Source of the DNA: Mycetocola tolaasinivorans
GTDB lineage: Bacteria > Actinomycetota > Actinomycetes > Actinomycetales > Microbacteriaceae
Assembly: GCF_003667565.1 (NCBI RefSeq)
Contig: NZ_RCUX01000001.1
Span: 1 to 64,000 of the forward strand
Length of the DNA: 64,000 nt
Reading direction: 5' to 3'
A program made the translations under genes and the position numbers. This document shows, in pieces, positions 25,820-35,494 of the stretch; within the stretch, counting starts at the first letter, position 1; every line of letters begins with the position of its first letter. Under the pieces are notes generated by a model, which saw only the letters and a program-made list of their open reading frames with translations, ran no database searches and was not told the origin of the DNA.

Positions 25820-28800
25820 ATGGCTACTCGTTCCACACCCACCGGTCCGCGCAAGAAGTCGACCCCCGCGTCGACCACCGCGCGCGGTGGTGGCGCGCGC
25901 GCCGCGGCTCCCAAGTCCGGGAAGTCCGCCGCGGGTGCCGGTGCAAAACCGGCCACCGCGACCACCCGCGTCACGTCCGCCCGCGGGGCAAAAACGTCGC
26001 AGACACCCACCGTCGCCTTCGCCGCCGATGGCACCTCGCGGAACCCCGCGGTGGTGGCCTGGCTCGCCATGGCCCACGTGGTGGGCGGGGCGTTCCGCGC
26101 CTTTGGCAGCGAAAAGCTGGCCCCCGAGGAGCGCCGCGACGGAGTACCCTTCCTCTTCTTCCTGCTCGCGGTCATCGGCGCCGGGGTCGTCTGGTTCGGC
26201 GTCAACAACCCGGTCGCACAGAACCTCAACGCCTGGAGCTTTGGCGGGCTGGTGGGCCAGGTGGCCTTTGCCATGCCGGTGATCCTGGTGCTGCTCGCGC
26301 TCTGGCTGTTCCGCAACCCCAGCTCGGTTCATGACAATGGCCGGATCGGTATCGGGCTTTCTGTCGCCCTGATCTCGGTCACCGGTCTCTGCCACACCTT
26401 CTCCTCCCTGCCCGATCCCAGCCAGGGCCTGCCTGCGCTCGCGGCGGCCGGTGGACTGATCGGGTGGATGGTGGGCGGCCCGCTCACGTTCCTGCTGACC
26501 CCGATCGGTTCGGGAATCGTGCTCTCGATTGTGCTGGCGCTGAGCCTGCTGATCATCACCAAGACCCCGCCGAACCGAATCCCGGATCGCCTGCGCGAGC
26601 TCTACGGCTGGCTGTTTGGTGCCGAGACCCATGCTTCCCCGCGCGCGAAGGCTTCGGACGAGGTGGCCGGCTCCGAGGCATTCGGCGCCGATGAGATCGA
26701 CGACGACCCCATTTCGGACCCCAATACGCTGCCCTGGTGGCGTCGCAACTCGAGCAAGCGTGAGGAGGCCCCCGAGGCCTCCGGCCCCGCGCCGGCCGAG
26801 GCCGTGACCGAACTGCTCAGCGGCTCGGTTCAGGGTGGCTTCGATAGCGCGCTCGAGCCCGAAACCGTGCCCGCCCGTGTGCCGGACAACACCGCCGGCC
26901 AGACCGAGGCCATTCAGCACCTCGCCGCGGCCGAGGCCGCACTGGATGGCTACGCCGCCTCCGGTGCCGGAAACGCCCTGCGCGAGGACAGCGCGAGCGA
27001 TGCCACCGAGGTGCTTCCGGATCTGTCGTCCGTCGCGCTGCGCGACGGCACCGACACCGGTGAGCTCACGCGCGGTGGCATTCCCGACGTGCAGAGCGGC
27101 CCGTATCAGCTGCCCTCGGCGCAGTCGCTCTCGGCGGGTACCCCGCCGAAGGCACGCTCGGCCGCCAACGATGCGATCGTTGCGGCGATCACCGAGGTGT
27201 TTGCCCAGTTCAAGGTGGATGCCCGGGTCACCGGGTTCAGCCGCGGCCCGACGGTTACCCAGTACGAGATCGAGGTGGGCCCCGGCGTCAAGGTGGAGCG
27301 CATCACCGCGCTGCAGAACAACATCGCCTATGCGGTCGCCTCGAACGAGGTGCGGATCCTCGCCCCGATTCCCGGTAAGTCTGCAATCGGTGTCGAGATT
27401 CCGAACACCGACCGCGAGATCGTCTCCCTCGGTGACGTACTGCGCTCGGCGGTCAACGTCAAGGCCACGCACCCGATGACCATCGGTGTGGGTAAGGACG
27501 TCGGTGGCGGTTTCGTGGTGGCCAACCTCGCGAAGATGCCCCACCTGCTCGTGGCCGGTTCCACCGGTTCCGGTAAGTCTTCGTTTGTGAACTCGATGAT
27601 CACGAGCCTCCTGATGCGTGCAACGCCGCAGGAGGTGCGCATGGTGCTGATCGACCCCAAGCGCGTGGAACTCGCCCCCTATGCCGGCATTCCGCACCTG
27701 ATTACCCCGATCATCACCAACGCCAAGAAGGCCGCCGAGGCGCTGCAGTGGGTCGTCAAGGAAATGGACATGCGATACGACGATCTGGCGAGCTTCGGCT
27801 TCCGCCACATCGACGACTTCAACCGTGCGGTCCTCGGCGGGGAGATCGTACTCCCCGCGGGTTCGGAGCGCGTCCTCAAGCCCTACCCGTACCTCCTCGT
27901 GGTGGTCGACGAGCTCGCCGACCTCATGATGGTTGCCCCGCGCGATGTTGAAGACTCGATCGTGCGCATCACCCAGCTCGCGCGTGCCTCGGGTATCCAC
28001 CTGGTGCTCGCCACGCAGCGTCCGTCGGTGGATGTCGTGACCGGTCTGATCAAGGCCAACGTGCCCTCGCGCCTCGCCTTCGCCGTGACCAGCGTCACCG
28101 ACTCCCGCGTGATCCTCGACCAGCCCGGTGCCGATAAGCTCATCGGCCAGGGTGACGCCCTGTTCCTGCCCATGGGCGCATCCAAGGCCCTGCGCGTGCA
28201 GGGTGCCTGGGTCAACGAGGACGAAATCGAGAAGGTGGTGCACCACGTCACCGCCCAGGCTCGACCGGACTACCGCAAGGATGTCGAGGCCGTCATCGAG
28301 AAGAAGGAGGTCGACGCAGACATCGGCGATGACCTCGAACTCCTCTGCGAGGCCGTGACCCTGGTGGTGGGCACCCAGTTCGGATCCACCTCGATGCTGC
28401 AGCGCAAGCTGCGCGTGGGCTTCGCGAAGGCCGGCCGCCTGATGGACCTCATGGAGTCTCGCGACATCGTGGGCCCCTCCGAGGGATCGAAGGCGCGCGA
28501 CGTGCTCGTGACCGCCGAACAGCTGCCCGGCACCATCGCGATGCTGCGCGGCGATGCACCGCCGTCCGGCTCTGCCGCGCCCGCAGCCCCCGCGGGGCCT
28601 GCCGAGCCCAGCGCCCCGGCAGCCTCTGCCGCGGCCCAGGTGGCCGGTGGACTGCCGCTCCCGGGACCCGTGGACGATGCGCCGCAGGGCCACCATGCGA
28701 CGCCTGCCGGAATCGAGGACGACCGCTATGCGGGCGACCCGATCGAGAAGCAGTTTGAGGGTTACCCCGTGGTAGACGCGGATGATGAAGACGGCGAAGA

Positions 28801-28828
28801 TGCCTGGGCACTGACGGGACGAGACTAG
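25820..28828 (+). CDS. ftsK: DNA translocase FtsK/SpoIIIE
   Basis: A 1002-residue septal DNA pump that clears chromosome dimers and trapped DNA at division. An Ala/Thr-rich basic N-terminus is followed by four transmembrane helices (about residues 105-250), a long acidic Ala/Glu/Asp-rich linker (about 265-440), and the motor: Walker [10 protein letters not shown] near residue 581, Walker [14 protein letters not shown] and the ATQRPSVDV block. The C-terminal gamma-like winged helix is present ([23 protein letters not shown]), so it should read oriented sequences. The start is chosen by the -10 spacing and by the loss of conservation upstream. Next gene pgsA starts 2 nt after the stop. Confidence 0.95.
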   Translation: MATRSTPTGPRKKSTPASTTARGGGARAAAPKSGKSAAGAGAKPATATTRVTSARGAKTSQTPTVAFAADGTSRNPAVVAWLAMAHVVGGAFRAFGSEKLAPEERRDGVPFLFFLLAVIGAGVVWFGVNNPVAQNLNAWSFGGLVGQVAFAMPVILVLLALWLFRNPSSVHDNGRIGIGLSVALISVTGLCHTFSSLPDPSQGLPALAAAGGLIGWMVGGPLTFLLTPIGSGIVLSIVLALSLLIITKTPPNRIPDRLRELYGWLFGAETHASPRAKASDEVAGSEAFGADEIDDDPISDPNTLPWWRRNSSKREEAPEASGPAPAEAVTELLSGSVQGGFDSALEPETVPARVPDNTAGQTEAIQHLAAAEAALDGYAASGAGNALREDSASDATEVLPDLSSVALRDGTDTGELTRGGIPDVQSGPYQLPSAQSLSAGTPPKARSAANDAIVAAITEVFAQFKVDARVTGFSRGPTVTQYEIEVGPGVKVERITALQNNIAYAVASNEVRILAPIPGKSAIGVEIPNTDREIVSLGDVLRSAVNVKATHPMTIGVGKDVGGGFVVANLAKMPHLLVAGSTGSGKSSFVNSMITSLLMRATPQEVRMVLIDPKRVELAPYAGIPHLITPIITNAKKAAEALQWVVKEMDMRYDDLASFGFRHIDDFNRAVLGGEIVLPAGSERVLKPYPYLLVVVDELADLMMVAPRDVEDSIVRITQLARASGIHLVLATQRPSVDVVTGLIKANVPSRLAFAVTSVTDSRVILDQPGADKLIGQGDALFLPMGASKALRVQGAWVNEDEIEKVVHHVTAQARPDYRKDVEAVIEKKEVDADIGDDLELLCEAVTLVVGTQFGSTSMLQRKLRVGFAKAGRLMDLMESRDIVGPSEGSKARDVLVTAEQLPGTIAMLRGDAPPSGSAAPAAPAGPAEPSAPAASAAAQVAGGLPLPGPVDDAPQGHHATPAGIEDDRYAGDPIEKQFEGYPVVDADDEDGEDAWALTGRD

Positions 28829-28830
28829 AC

Positions 28831-29415
28831 ATGACCACACCCTCCGCGGCGAAAGCGCCCTCGAACTGGAACGTACCGAACGCCATTACGGTGTTTAGAA
28901 TCCTGCTTGCCCCGCTGTTTATCTGGTGGCTCCTGCTGGATGATGGTGCCGGAGGTCCGCTCCGCTGGTGGGCGGCCGGACTGTTTATCTTTGCTATCGC
29001 CACCGACGGCATCGACGGTGCCATCGCCCGGCGCACCGGCCAGGTCACCGACCTGGGAAAGCTTCTTGACCCCATCGCGGACAAGATCCTCACCGGCGGT
29101 GCGCTGGTGGCGCTCTCGATCATCGGCGAACTGCCGGTCTGGGTGACCGTTATCGTGCTGGTTCGCGAGATCGGCATCACCGTGCACCGGATGATCGTGG
29201 TGAGCGACCACGTGGTGGCCGCCGCCTGGATGGGTAAGCTCAAAACCGTGGCGCAGGCGGTAGCCATTTCTCTGGCCCTCCTTCCGTTCCCCGCGCTGCT
29301 TGGAGACTGGGTCAACGGCGTCAACATCGTGACCATGACCATCGCCGTGATCCTCACCATCGCGAGCGGCCTCGACTATGTCGTGACCGAGGTGCGCGGA
29401 CGCTCACGGAAATGA
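28831..29415 (+). CDS. pgsA: CDP-diacylglycerol-glycerol-3-phosphate 3-phosphatidyltransferase (PgsA type)
   Basis: A 194-residue membrane enzyme of the CDP-alcohol phosphatidyltransferase family, making phosphatidylglycerol phosphate. The family motif DGxxARx8Gx3Dx3D is present across DGIDGAIARRTGQVTDLG and LLDPIADK. About five to six membrane helices flank it. It follows ftsK by 2 nt and overlaps cinA by ATGA. The family also contains phosphatidylinositol-phosphate and cardiolipin-type enzymes, but the ftsK-pgsA-cinA order supports PgsA. Confidence 0.93.
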   Translation: MTTPSAAKAPSNWNVPNAITVFRILLAPLFIWWLLLDDGAGGPLRWWAAGLFIFAIATDGIDGAIARRTGQVTDLGKLLDPIADKILTGGALVALSIIGELPVWVTVIVLVREIGITVHRMIVVSDHVVAAAWMGKLKTVAQAVAISLALLPFPALLGDWVNGVNIVTMTIAVILTIASGLDYVVTEVRGRSRK

Positions 29416-29999
29416 CCGCGCACGGTAGCGACCCGCTGCAGGATCAAGCTGTGGGGCCTGGCGATGGCCGCGATGGCCGCGCTCTCGCGGACGCCGTGTT
29501 ACCGCCCGACCTGTCCGCCGTGTTTGCCGCTGGCCGTAGTGTGGCGATAGCCGAATCCCTGACCGGTGGGCTTGTTCTGGCCGAAATTGTGGGCACACCT
29601 GGCGCATCTGCGGTTTTGCGGGGCGGCGTGGTTGCGTATGACACCGAGCTCAAGCGTCGGGTTCTCGGGGTGGATGCAGCGCTTCTGGCCGAGCGCGGGC
29701 CGGTTGACCCCCGCGTGGCACGAGAAATGGCGCGCGGGGTGCGCCGGGTCTGTGCCACCGAAGGGGGCGAGGCCGCGATCGGCATCTCCACCACCGGCGT
29801 GGCCGGACCCTCGGCAGATCCGCAGACCGGCACCGCCGTGGGCACCGTATTCATCGGCGTGAGCAGCGCCCGCGGAGAGCGTGCGATCGCCCTGAACCTG
29901 GATGGTGATCGGGCAGAAATCCGCGCCAAAACCGTGTGTGCCGCGCTGAGCGCACTGGCCGAAGAGACGGTTTTCCTCGATCAGGACGCCCATTCCTGA
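29412..29999 (+). CDS. cinA: CinA-like nicotinamide-nucleotide amidohydrolase (PncC domain)
   Basis: A 195-residue protein corresponding to the stand-alone C-terminal CinA domain, which deamidates nicotinamide mononucleotide. The blocks AIAESLTGGLVLAEIVGTPGAS, LRGGVVAYDTELKRRVLGVD and GISTTGVAGPSADPQTGTAVG are clear; Ser/Thr/Lys residues in the first and second are the known active-site region. The N-terminal 30 residues (HGSDPLQDQAVGPGDGRDG) look unconserved. It is coupled by ATGA to pgsA. Confidence 0.92.
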   Translation: MTAHGSDPLQDQAVGPGDGRDGRALADAVLPPDLSAVFAAGRSVAIAESLTGGLVLAEIVGTPGASAVLRGGVVAYDTELKRRVLGVDAALLAERGPVDPRVAREMARGVRRVCATEGGEAAIGISTTGVAGPSADPQTGTAVGTVFIGVSSARGERAIALNLDGDRAEIRAKTVCAALSALAEETVFLDQDAHS

Positions 30000-30079
30000 A
30001 TATTCGCCGATAACCTGGAATAGTCACACGGGGGCGCGAGTTATATTCGGTGTCAACGAAAGTGCTACAAGATCTCATC

Positions 30080-30115
30080 CGTTCCGTGATTTCACAGGGA
30101 ACGGTGTAGTAATCT
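30080..30115 (+). promoter_or_regulatory. Candidate operator and promoter of the ClgR-like regulator gene
   Basis: CGTTCC (30080-30085) and GGAACG (30098-30103) form an inverted repeat around an inner GTGATTTCAC. A -10-like TAATCT (30110-30115) follows. The 171-bp gap after cinA holds no other gene. The start codon is preceded by GAAAGGGAGG. Confidence 0.5.
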
Positions 30116-30170
30116 AAATCATCCCTCGGGTTATTCGATCCGGGGAGGCACGGTAGAAAGGGAGGCCCCA

Positions 30171-30479
30171 ATGGTACTCGTACGTCAGGAAATCGGCGAC
30201 GTTCTTCGTGACTTCCGCCTGCAGAAGGGACGCACGCTGCGTCAGGTTGCGGGTAAGGCTAGCGTTGCCCTCGGCTACCTCAGCGAGGTCGAGCGTGGTC
30301 AGAAGGAAGCCTCCAGCGAGATTCTTGCATCGGTTGCCGATGCTCTCGATACCCCGATCTCGGTCATCATGCGTGAGGTGGGTGATCGCCTCGCGATCAT
30401 CGAGGGCCTCGCCCCCATCCCGGACACCATTCCGGACAGCTTCGCGGCCGATATTGAGGCCGAACTCGCGGTTCGCTAA
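30171..30479 (+). CDS. clgR: ClgR-like helix-turn-helix transcriptional regulator
   Basis: A 102-residue XRE-type regulator. The helix-turn-helix spans IGDVLRDFRLQKGRTLRQVA to VALGYLSEVERGQKEASSE, followed by SVADALDTPISVIMREVGD. The sequence and the cinA-clgR-DUF3046-recA neighbourhood match actinobacterial ClgR, which activates Clp protease and recA-linked genes. Known ClgR is subject to proteolysis through its C-terminus; the end here is AELAVR, with two small hydrophobic residues, but no clear degron can be asserted. It is transcribed separately from recA, since a terminator follows. Confidence 0.88.
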   Translation: MVLVRQEIGDVLRDFRLQKGRTLRQVAGKASVALGYLSEVERGQKEASSEILASVADALDTPISVIMREVGDRLAIIEGLAPIPDTIPDSFAADIEAELAVR

Positions 30480-30492
30480 GAATCCGTCGATG

Positions 30493-30527
30493 ACACCCCG
30501 CATGGTTCGCCATGCGGGGTGTTTCAT
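30493..30527 (+). terminator. Rho-independent terminator after the ClgR-like gene
   Basis: A perfect 13-bp stem (ACACCCCGCATGG and its complement), the tetraloop TTCG, then TTCATTT. Confidence 0.92.
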
Positions 30528-30620
30528 TTCCCCTCGGGTTCGCCTGGTTGCTGGCGCTCGGGGGAGTGGATGGCAGAGCGGATGCGGTGGTGAGCGTGCG
30601 GCGGTGTCGCCGCGGGAAGG

Positions 30621-30626
30621 TAGTCT
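30621..30626 (+). promoter_or_regulatory. -10 box, leaderless DUF3046 gene
   Basis: TAGTCT ends 6 nt before the GTG at 30633. Confidence 0.6.
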
Positions 30627-30632
30627 AAAACG

Positions 30633-30857
30633 GTGAAAAACAGCGAACTTCGTCACGCCATTGCCGCTGAATTTGGGGCCGGATACGGTGACGTTCTGAT
30701 GCGCGATCTCGCGCTGCGCGACCTGGGCGGGCGCTCGGGTGAGGATGCACTGCGCGCGGGCGTCCCCGCGCGCGACGTCTGGCTGGCGCTCTGCCGCGAG
30801 AACGATGTGCCGCGCGAGCGCTGGGACGGCATGCGCCTGCCCACACCGCGGGACTAG
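30633..30857 (+). CDS. DUF3046 family protein
   Basis: A 74-residue protein found next to recA in actinobacteria. The conserved features are a helical domain MRDLALRDLGGRSGEDALRAG followed by VPARDVWLALCRENDVPRERWD, the typical DUF3046 ending in a basic/acidic RWDGM segment. It has no known function. The start is a GTG with a -10 6 nt upstream, so a leaderless transcript is likely. It ends 310 bp before recA and is followed by a regulatory region rather than a terminator. Confidence 0.88.
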   Translation: MKNSELRHAIAAEFGAGYGDVLMRDLALRDLGGRSGEDALRAGVPARDVWLALCRENDVPRERWDGMRLPTPRD

Positions 30858-30888
30858 CCGCCAACCGAAAACTCTTTCGACACGCCGG

Positions 30889-30913
30889 TTCGAAAATATC
30901 GAACATTCATTCG
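30889..30913 (+). promoter_or_regulatory. SOS (LexA) box-like site upstream of recA
   Basis: The 14-mer at 30900-30913 reads CGAACATTCATTCG and matches the actinobacterial LexA box pattern CGAAC-N4-GTTCG except for the first base of the right half. A second half-site, GTTCG (30889-30893), lies 7 nt before it and makes an inverted repeat with CGAAC. A -10-like TATGCT follows at 30922-30927. Confidence 0.7.
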
Positions 30914-31167
30914 TATCGGCGTATGCTCCTACACAGGACGAAATCCTCGGATTGTTTTCCACAAAAGTGTCATTCTCCGGCCGAGTGTCGGAGGGTGATC
31001 CTAGAGTCGAAGCAGTCGGAGTATTCCGCTCCAGCCTTGTTTTCGGGGGCGTGCCACTCACCCTATGAGCGGCACCTGTTCCCCTCCGAGACAGCATGTA
31101 GGCGCACCACCCACGAGAGTAGCCCGCGAGTATCCGCGGCCGCTGCCGAGACGAAAGAGAGACGACC

Positions 31168-32316
31168 ATGGCTTCCCCCACTGATCGCGAAAAAGCACTC
31201 GAAACCGCCCTTGCCCAGATCGACCGCCAGTTCGGTAAGGGCTCGGTCATGCGCCTCGGTAGCGATGAGCGCGCCCCCGTCGAGATCATCCCCACCGGTT
31301 CGATCGCCCTCGACGTAGCACTCGGCGTGGGAGGGCTGCCCCGCGGCCGCATCATCGAGATCTACGGCCCGGAGTCCTCGGGTAAGACCACCCTGACCCT
31401 GCACGCCATTGCCAACGCCCAGCGTCAGGGCGGTATCGCCGCCTTCATCGACGCCGAGCACGCACTCGACCCGGAGTACGCCAAGAAGCTCGGCGTTGAC
31501 ATCGATGCGCTCCTGGTTTCCCAGCCGGACACCGGTGAGCAGGCCCTCGAGATTGCCGACATGCTGATCCGCTCGGGCTCCATTGACCTCGTTGTCATCG
31601 ACTCCGTTGCCGCACTGGTGCCCCGCGCCGAGATCGAGGGCGAGATGGGTGACTCCCACGTGGGTCTGCAGGCCCGCCTGATGTCGCAGGCACTGCGAAA
31701 GATCACCGGTGGCCTGAACCAGACCAAGACCACCGCCATCTTCATCAACCAGCTGCGCGAGAAGATCGGTGTCTTCTTCGGTAGCCCCGAAACCACCTCC
31801 GGTGGTAAGGCGCTGAAGTTCTACGCCTCCGTGCGTCTCGACATCCGCCGCATCGAAACCCTGAAGGACGGCTCCGACGCCGTGGGTAACCGCACCCGCG
31901 TCAAGGTCGTGAAGAACAAGATGGCTCCGCCCTTCAAGCAGGCCGAGTTCGACATCCTCTACGGTGTCGGTATCTCCCGTGAGGGCAGCTTGATCGACTT
32001 CGGTGTCGAGCACGGCCTGGTCAAGAAGTCCGGCTCCTGGTACACCTACGATGGCGACCAGCTGGGTCAGGGCAAGGAAAACGCTCGTAACTTCCTCATC
32101 AACAACCCGGACATCGCCGCCGACATCGAGACCAAGCTTCTCGTGAAGCTCGGCATCGGTGCGGCCGGGGCTCAGGCCAAGGCCGACGCCGCGGCTGCCG
32201 AGGCAGCAAAGGAAGCCGCGGATAAGGCAGCGGCAGCAAAGGCCGCCGCCGCAAAGAGCGCACCGGCCACCGGTGCGGACGCCGCTCCCGCCGTAGCCCT
32301 GAAGCGCGGCGCATAG
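31168..32316 (+). CDS. recA: DNA recombination/repair protein RecA
   Basis: A 382-residue ATP-dependent recombinase and SOS co-protease. Walker A is GPESSGKTT (67-75), Walker [13 protein letters not shown], and the L1/L2 loop regions are intact ([31 protein letters not shown]). The core ends near residue 335; the C-terminal tail is longer than usual and Ala/Lys-rich ([19 protein letters not shown]). It has an ATG preceded by GAAAGAGAGACGACC. The SOS-box-like site about 255 bp upstream supports LexA control. recX follows after 4 nt. Confidence 0.98.
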   Translation: MASPTDREKALETALAQIDRQFGKGSVMRLGSDERAPVEIIPTGSIALDVALGVGGLPRGRIIEIYGPESSGKTTLTLHAIANAQRQGGIAAFIDAEHALDPEYAKKLGVDIDALLVSQPDTGEQALEIADMLIRSGSIDLVVIDSVAALVPRAEIEGEMGDSHVGLQARLMSQALRKITGGLNQTKTTAIFINQLREKIGVFFGSPETTSGGKALKFYASVRLDIRRIETLKDGSDAVGNRTRVKVVKNKMAPPFKQAEFDILYGVGISREGSLIDFGVEHGLVKKSGSWYTYDGDQLGQGKENARNFLINNPDIAADIETKLLVKLGIGAAGAQAKADAAAAEAAKEAADKAAAAKAAAAKSAPATGADAAPAVALKRGA

Positions 32317-32320
32317 CATC

Positions 32321-33745
32321 ATGGTCCGCTTCATCGATGAGGGTCCCTCCACGGATGGCCCCGAGTCCGAGGGCAGCGGGCACGCACGATTCGGTGGGGC
32401 CGACGGCTCATCCACCACCCCGGCCTGGGGCTCCGCACGTTCGCGTGCGGCAGCCCCCGGCGGGGAACAGGATGAGGCGGCGGCCCCCTCGGCGTACAGG
32501 CCCCGCTTCGCCCCGGTCTGGGGCGTGAGCGTCGAGACGGCCGGCGAGGCCGTGTCCGCTGGTGATGCGGTGTCCGCTGGTGAGGCAGCTTCTGCCGGCG
32601 ATGCTGGCTCCGCGGGCAACCGCGACGCCGGGGCTCCGACCTTTGCCCCGGCCTGGGGCATCGCGGGGGAGGAACCCCCCGCTGAGGCCGTGCCCGTGGA
32701 AGCTGTGCCGGTGCAAGCTGTGCCGGTGCAAGCTGTTGTGCCCGCGGAGGGGGCATCGGTGAGGGCTGCGGAAGCTTCCGTATCGCCCGCACTGGCACCG
32801 GTTACCTCGCTGGGCGGTCGTCGTCGCGCACGGTTGGCCGCAATCTCGGGAGACGAATCCGGGGATTCCGTGGAATCCGAAGCACCGGGAGATCTATCCG
32901 CGGGGTCTTCTGCCGACGCCACGGTGCTGGGTACCGAGGTGCAGCCCGTACCGGTGCCGAGCGGCGAGGCGATCGTCAGCGACTTTGCGGCGCGCGCTGC
33001 GCGAGCATCCCGCTCCCTCGTTTCCGAAGCTCCTCATGCAGCCACCTCGAATAACGTCGCGTCGAACACCGCCGATTCGAATGCCGAGGACCTTCCCGTC
33101 GCGGCATTCGAGGAGTACCCCGACGCCGAGATCTTCGCGCTGACACGCAGGGACGCGGCACGGCCGCACGGCCCCGTCGACGACCTCGCGCACATCCCCG
33201 AATTTATCGAGGGGGAGGACGACGAAGACGATGAGGAAGACGAGGAGGTCCCGCCCCCGACATTCGAGGAGGCCGTGGAACACCTGGTGCGGCGCCTTGC
33301 ACGATCGGCACTGAGCCGGGCCGAGGTGGTCCGCGAGGCCGAGGGTATCGGCCTGGAAAACGATGCGGCCGAGGCTGTGGCCGAACGGCTGGACGAACTC
33401 GGTTATCTCGACGATGCGGTGCTCGCCGAACAGCTCAAGCACTCGCTCTACGATCGCAAGGGCAAATCGCGGCAGGTCGTTGCCCGCGAAATGGCCCAGC
33501 GGAAGATTCCCGCGGACATCATCGAGGAGGCTCTCGCCGAGGTTGCGGACGACGATGAGCTCGCCGCCGCCACGGAACTCGCGATCAAGCGCGTGGGTCA
33601 GATGAGCTCTCTCGACGACGCCGTGGCCGATCGCCGGCTCTCCGGCTTCCTCGCCCGCCGCGGATACCCCGGATCGATCGTGCGTGAGGCGGTGCGCTCG
33701 GCACTCGCCACCCGTGGCCGTCGCGGCCGCGTCACGTTCCGATAG
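32321..33745 (+). CDS. recX: Regulatory protein RecX with a long N-terminal extension
   Basis: A 474-residue protein; only the last ~155 residues are the RecX family domain (helices from TFEEAVEHLVRRLARSALSR to VREAVRSALATRG), which binds and limits RecA filaments. The first ~310 residues are Ala/Gly/Pro/Glu-rich low complexity, including SAGDAVSAGEAASAGDA and AVPVQAVPVQAV repeats. Actinobacterial RecX commonly has some extension, but this is very long. The ATG 4 nt after recA is accepted because the frame is open throughout with coding-like base composition. A later start near residue 300 cannot be excluded. Confidence 0.85.
   Translation: MVRFIDEGPSTDGPESEGSGHARFGGADGSSTTPAWGSARSRAAAPGGEQDEAAAPSAYRPRFAPVWGVSVETAGEAVSAGDAVSAGEAASAGDAGSAGNRDAGAPTFAPAWGIAGEEPPAEAVPVEAVPVQAVPVQAVVPAEGASVRAAEASVSPALAPVTSLGGRRRARLAAISGDESGDSVESEAPGDLSAGSSADATVLGTEVQPVPVPSGEAIVSDFAARAARASRSLVSEAPHAATSNNVASNTADSNAEDLPVAAFEEYPDAEIFALTRRDAARPHGPVDDLAHIPEFIEGEDDEDDEEDEEVPPPTFEEAVEHLVRRLARSALSRAEVVREAEGIGLENDAAEAVAERLDELGYLDDAVLAEQLKHSLYDRKGKSRQVVAREMAQRKIPADIIEEALAEVADDDELAAATELAIKRVGQMSSLDDAVADRRLSGFLARRGYPGSIVREAVRSALATRGRRGRVTFR
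32549..32745 (+). repeat. Degenerate in-frame tandem repeats in recX
   Basis: Two groups of repeats are in frame: GTGTCCGCTGGTGATGCG-like units (about 32549-32620) and 15-mers GTGCAAGCTGTGCCG (about 32698-32733). They encode SAG(D/E)A and VQAVP motifs. Confidence 0.8.
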
Positions 33746-33850
33746 GTTACGCCCTCGCATTTCCGGTACCCGGGGCCGGTGGAAGCTCTCCACAAGCCCC
33801 GGGTTTTCCACTGGTTCCGTGGCCGACCGGAAACTTTGGGTGAGGTTTCG

Positions 33851-33856
33851 TAGAAT
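33851..33856 (+). promoter_or_regulatory. -10 box, leaderless miaB
   Basis: TAGAAT ends 6 nt before the ATG of miaB. Confidence 0.65.
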
Positions 33857-33862
33857 AGGGGC

Positions 33863-35491
33863 ATGACCACTTCTGTGAGCACCTCACCCGTTAGCACCCC
33901 CACCGTCATTGCGCCCTCCGGGGCCGCGATCGACACCGCCGGGCGGCGACGAACCTATGAGGTGCGCACGTACGGCTGCCAGATGAATGTTCACGACTCC
34001 GAACGCCTCAGCGGCTCGCTCGAGGCCGCCGGCTACGTGCTCGCCTCGGGGGAGCGCCCCGACGTCGTGGTCATCAACACCTGCGCCGTCCGTGAAAACG
34101 CAGACAACAAGCTCTACGGCAACCTCGGCCACCTCGCCTCGGTAAAGAAGCGCCACGAGGGCATGCAGATCGCCGTGGGCGGCTGCCTCGCGCAGAAAGA
34201 TAAGAACGTCATCCTCGAGAAGGCCCCCTGGGTCGACGTCGTGTTCGGCACCCACAACATGGGCGCGCTGCCCAGCCTTCTCGAACGGGCACGCCACAAT
34301 GACGAGGCCCAGATGGAGATCCTCGAGTCCCTCGAAACGTTCCCGTCCACGCTGCCCACCAAGCGAGATTCCAGCTACAGCGGCTGGGTATCCATCTCTG
34401 TCGGGTGTAACAACACCTGCACCTTCTGCATCGTGCCCGCGCTCCGCGGCAAGGAAAAGGATCGCCGCCCGGGCGAGATCCTCGCCGAAATCCAGGCCCT
34501 CGTCGACGACGGTGCCATCGAAGTCACGCTCCTCGGCCAGAACGTCAACAGCTACGGCGTCGAGTTTGGCGACCGCTTCGCTTTCAGTAAGCTGCTGCGC
34601 GCGGCCGGCCAGATCGAGGGTCTTGAGCGCATCCGCTTCACGAGCCCGCATCCCGCCGCCTTCACCCAGGACGTCATCGACGCCATGGCCGAAACCCCAA
34701 ACGTCATGCCGCAGCTCCACATGCCACTGCAGTCCGGTTCGGACACCGTGTTGAAGGCCATGCGCCGGTCGTACCGTAGCAAGAAGTTCCTCGGCATACT
34801 CGACCAGGTGCGCGAGAAAATCCCGCAGGCCGCCATCTCTACCGACATCATCGTGGGCTTCCCCGGCGAGACCGAGGAAGACTTCCAGGAGACACTGCGC
34901 GTCGTCGAGGCCTCCCGCTTCGCCACCGCATTCACCTTCCAGTACTCGGTGCGTCCCGGCACCCCCGCCGGTGAAATGGAAAACCAGATTCCCAAGGCTG
35001 TCGTTCAGGATCGTTACGAGCGCCTCGCCGCCCTGCAGGATCGCATCTCGCTCGAGGAAAACCAGGCGATCGTGGGCCGCGAGGTCCGCATTCTGGTCGC
35101 CACCGGCGAGGGCAAAAAGGATGCCGCCACCCGCCGGATGTCCGGCCGCGCCGAAGACTCTCGCCTCGTCCACTTCTCGCTGCCCGAGGGCTCCGAGATT
35201 CCCCGGCCCGGCGACGTTGTGACCGCCATCGTGACCGAGGCCGCTCCGTTCCACCTCATCGCCGACACCCCCGAGGGCACCCCGCTCCAGATCCGCCGCA
35301 CCCGCGCCGGAGACGCCTGGGATCGCGACCAGGCCGAGTCCTGCGGTGTGCCCGCGGCCGGCGACGGCACCGCATCCGGTACCGGCGCATCCGCCGCGGG
35401 TGGACCGGTCAACCTCGGTTTCCCGAGCCTGCGCGTCGGCCCGCCCGTCAGCACCGTACCGATTTACAACACCAACGACGATCTGCGCTAG
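33863..35491 (+). CDS. miaB: tRNA-2-methylthio-N6-dimethylallyladenosine synthase MiaB
   Basis: A 542-residue radical SAM methylthiotransferase acting on A37 of tRNA after MiaA. The UPF0004 domain holds Cys39, Cys74 and Cys108 ([27 protein letters not shown]), and the radical SAM cluster is CNNTCTFC with Cys182, 186 and 189. A TRAM domain follows (residues about 395-465). The last ~60 residues are low-complexity ([18 protein letters not shown]) and unlike the family. It is followed 3 nt later by miaA, its pathway partner. Confidence 0.97.
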   Translation: MTTSVSTSPVSTPTVIAPSGAAIDTAGRRRTYEVRTYGCQMNVHDSERLSGSLEAAGYVLASGERPDVVVINTCAVRENADNKLYGNLGHLASVKKRHEGMQIAVGGCLAQKDKNVILEKAPWVDVVFGTHNMGALPSLLERARHNDEAQMEILESLETFPSTLPTKRDSSYSGWVSISVGCNNTCTFCIVPALRGKEKDRRPGEILAEIQALVDDGAIEVTLLGQNVNSYGVEFGDRFAFSKLLRAAGQIEGLERIRFTSPHPAAFTQDVIDAMAETPNVMPQLHMPLQSGSDTVLKAMRRSYRSKKFLGILDQVREKIPQAAISTDIIVGFPGETEEDFQETLRVVEASRFATAFTFQYSVRPGTPAGEMENQIPKAVVQDRYERLAALQDRISLEENQAIVGREVRILVATGEGKKDAATRRMSGRAEDSRLVHFSLPEGSEIPRPGDVVTAIVTEAAPFHLIADTPEGTPLQIRRTRAGDAWDRDQAESCGVPAAGDGTASGTGASAAGGPVNLGFPSLRVGPPVSTVPIYNTNDDLR

Positions 35492-35494
35492 GGC

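Noticed and set aside
25778-28840. 1020-residue open frame antisense to ftsK
   Set aside because: It mirrors the codons of ftsK, has no recognisable motifs and no ribosome site, and overlaps the real gene fully. High-GC sequence often gives such shadow frames.
31063-32922. 619-residue open frame antisense to recA and recX
   Set aside because: It is a shadow of two clearly coding genes, with composition that follows the opposite strand.
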